This document shows, in pieces, positions 40,540 to 40,794 of a stretch of 40,794 nt of DNA; position 1 is the stretch's first letter; the number at the start of each line of letters is the position of its first letter. The stretch is from Bacteroidota bacterium. Its GTDB lineage: Bacteria; Bacteroidota; Bacteroidia; Flavobacteriales_D; Sanyastnellaceae. The notes beneath the pieces were generated by a model. The model did no database searches. It was not told the origin of the DNA and saw only the letters and a program-made list of their open reading frames with translations. Where the stretch lies: NCBI GenBank assembly GCA_027619225.1, contig JAQCFW010000017.1, forward strand, positions 1 through 40,794, written 5' to 3'. The translations under genes were made by a program, and so were the position numbers.

Positions 40540-40612
40540 GCGCTTGTAGCTCAGTGGTTAGAGCAGTGGACTCATAATCCATTGGTCGTAGGTTCAAATC
40601 CTACCAGGCGCA
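40540..40612 (+). tRNA. tRNA with CAU anticodon (Ile2 favoured, or Met)
   Basis: The acceptor stem GCGCTTG pairs with CAGGCGC (one G-U). The anticodon loop CTCATAA gives CAU (40573-40575), and the T loop is TTCAAAT. CCA is not encoded. A CAU anticodon belongs to elongator Met, initiator Met or lysidine-modified Ile2. The stretch TAGCTCAGTGGTTAGAGCAG and the variable region TTGGTCG resemble the E. coli Ile2 tRNAs as I remember them, and the C4-G69 pair also fits Ile2, so Ile2 is favoured. Confidence 0.85.
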
Positions 40613-40620
40613 CTGACAAG

Positions 40621-40658
40621 ACGCCGCGGAGATTAACTCTCGGCGGCGTTTTTTTTTT
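40621..40658 (+). terminator. Strong terminator between the two tRNAs
   Basis: ACGCCGC (40621-40627) pairs with GCGGCGT (40643-40649), with an inner GAGA/TCTC stem, followed by a run of about ten Ts. It ends the rnr/CAU-tRNA transcript directly before tRNA-Arg. Confidence 0.9.
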
Positions 40659-40730
40659 GGCCCCGTAGTTCAATGGATAGAATAGGACTTTCCTAAAGTT
40701 TAGATGCAGGTTCGATTCCTGCCGGGGCTA
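40659..40730 (+). tRNA. tRNA-Arg (anticodon CCU)
   Basis: The acceptor stem GGCCCCG pairs with CGGGGCT (one G-U). The anticodon stem GGACT/AGTTT has two G-U pairs and holds the loop TTCCTAA, anticodon CCU. The T arm contains GGTTCGATTCC. CCA is not encoded. The gene starts immediately at the end of the terminator's T run, so its promoter must lie within or before the hairpin, or it is processed from read-through transcripts. Confidence 0.9.
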
Positions 40731-40732
40731 CT

Positions 40733-40773
40733 AAACGGGACAACTCTAATTTATTAGAGAAATCCCCTCGTTT
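40733..40773 (+). terminator. Probable hairpin terminator after tRNA-Arg
   Basis: AAACG (40733-40737) pairs with CGTTT (40769-40773), GGGA with TCCC further in, and CTCTAA with TTAGAG at the tip. The following TTATTTTC is only a moderate T tract, so the call is tentative. Confidence 0.45.
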
Positions 40774-40794
40774 ATTTTCAGGTAAGTCTTTGTC

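Noticed and set aside
1-40794. CRISPR arrays, insertion sequences, integrases or prophage genes
   Set aside because: No regularly spaced direct repeats, terminal inverted repeats with a transposase, or phage proteins were seen.

Overview
The window looks like a chromosomal segment of a marine-type Bacteroidota, most likely of the order Flavobacteriales (Schleiferiaceae/Cryomorphaceae-like; the family is an inference). The support is a gliding-motility/type IX secretion (T9SS) C-terminal domain on a 1321-residue secreted protein, a second T9SS-type tail fragment, two SusC/FepA-like TonB receptors with carboxypeptidase-regulatory N-domains, a CCDC81-like HU plus SPOR protein, near-absence of Shine-Dalgarno sequences, and repeated Bacteroidota-type -7 promoter elements (TAnnTTTG) in front of genes and tRNAs.

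Layout. Bases 1-1260 are accessory: a doubtful small reading frame, a secreted leucine-rich-repeat-like protein and an orphan T9SS sorting-domain remnant. Then come tRNA-Cys, pssA-purS, a secreted beta-repeat protein, a gamma-family PLP enzyme (cystathionine gamma-synthase or methionine gamma-lyase-like) divergent from an Lrp/AsnC regulator, glyQS-pgk, gpsA coupled to the giant T9SS protein, and the HU/SPOR protein. From 13.6 to 19.5 kb on the minus strand lie a DUF6495-like protein, an S9 oligopeptidase lipoprotein, kdsB and a TonB receptor. Next are dprA, a cation/proton antiporter, rseP, a class A PBP with a Cys4 insertion, the two subunits of a 3-oxoacid CoA-transferase, folB, gltX and ssb. 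From 29.9 to 33.4 kb there is an AT-richer succinate dehydrogenase operon (C-A-B) that resembles the actinobacterial Sdh1 class rather than the usual Bacteroidota enzyme. It faces a three-gene metal-handling operon (two tandem HMA-like proteins and a TonB receptor with a His-rich loop). The window closes with a MiaE-like diiron protein, an RlmI-like methyltransferase, rnr, a CAU-anticodon tRNA, a strong terminator and tRNA-Arg(CCU).

How it works together. Most of the window is housekeeping: phospholipid, KDO, folate and purine synthesis, tRNA charging, glycolysis, cell wall, envelope stress and RNA decay. The parts most worth a second look are (i) the Sdh1-type complex whose membrane subunit carries a Cys/His cluster, (ii) the HMA-HMA-TonB metal operon, (iii) the zinc-ribbon-like insert in the PBP, and (iv) a recurrent geometry in which a -7 box ends only 3-8 bases before the start codon, predicting many leaderless or nearly leaderless mRNAs. 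I found no CRISPR array, insertion sequence, prophage or rRNA. No intergenic stretch over 300 bases is unexplained; the longest gaps (7530-7728 and 33382-33622) are AT-rich divergent promoter regions.
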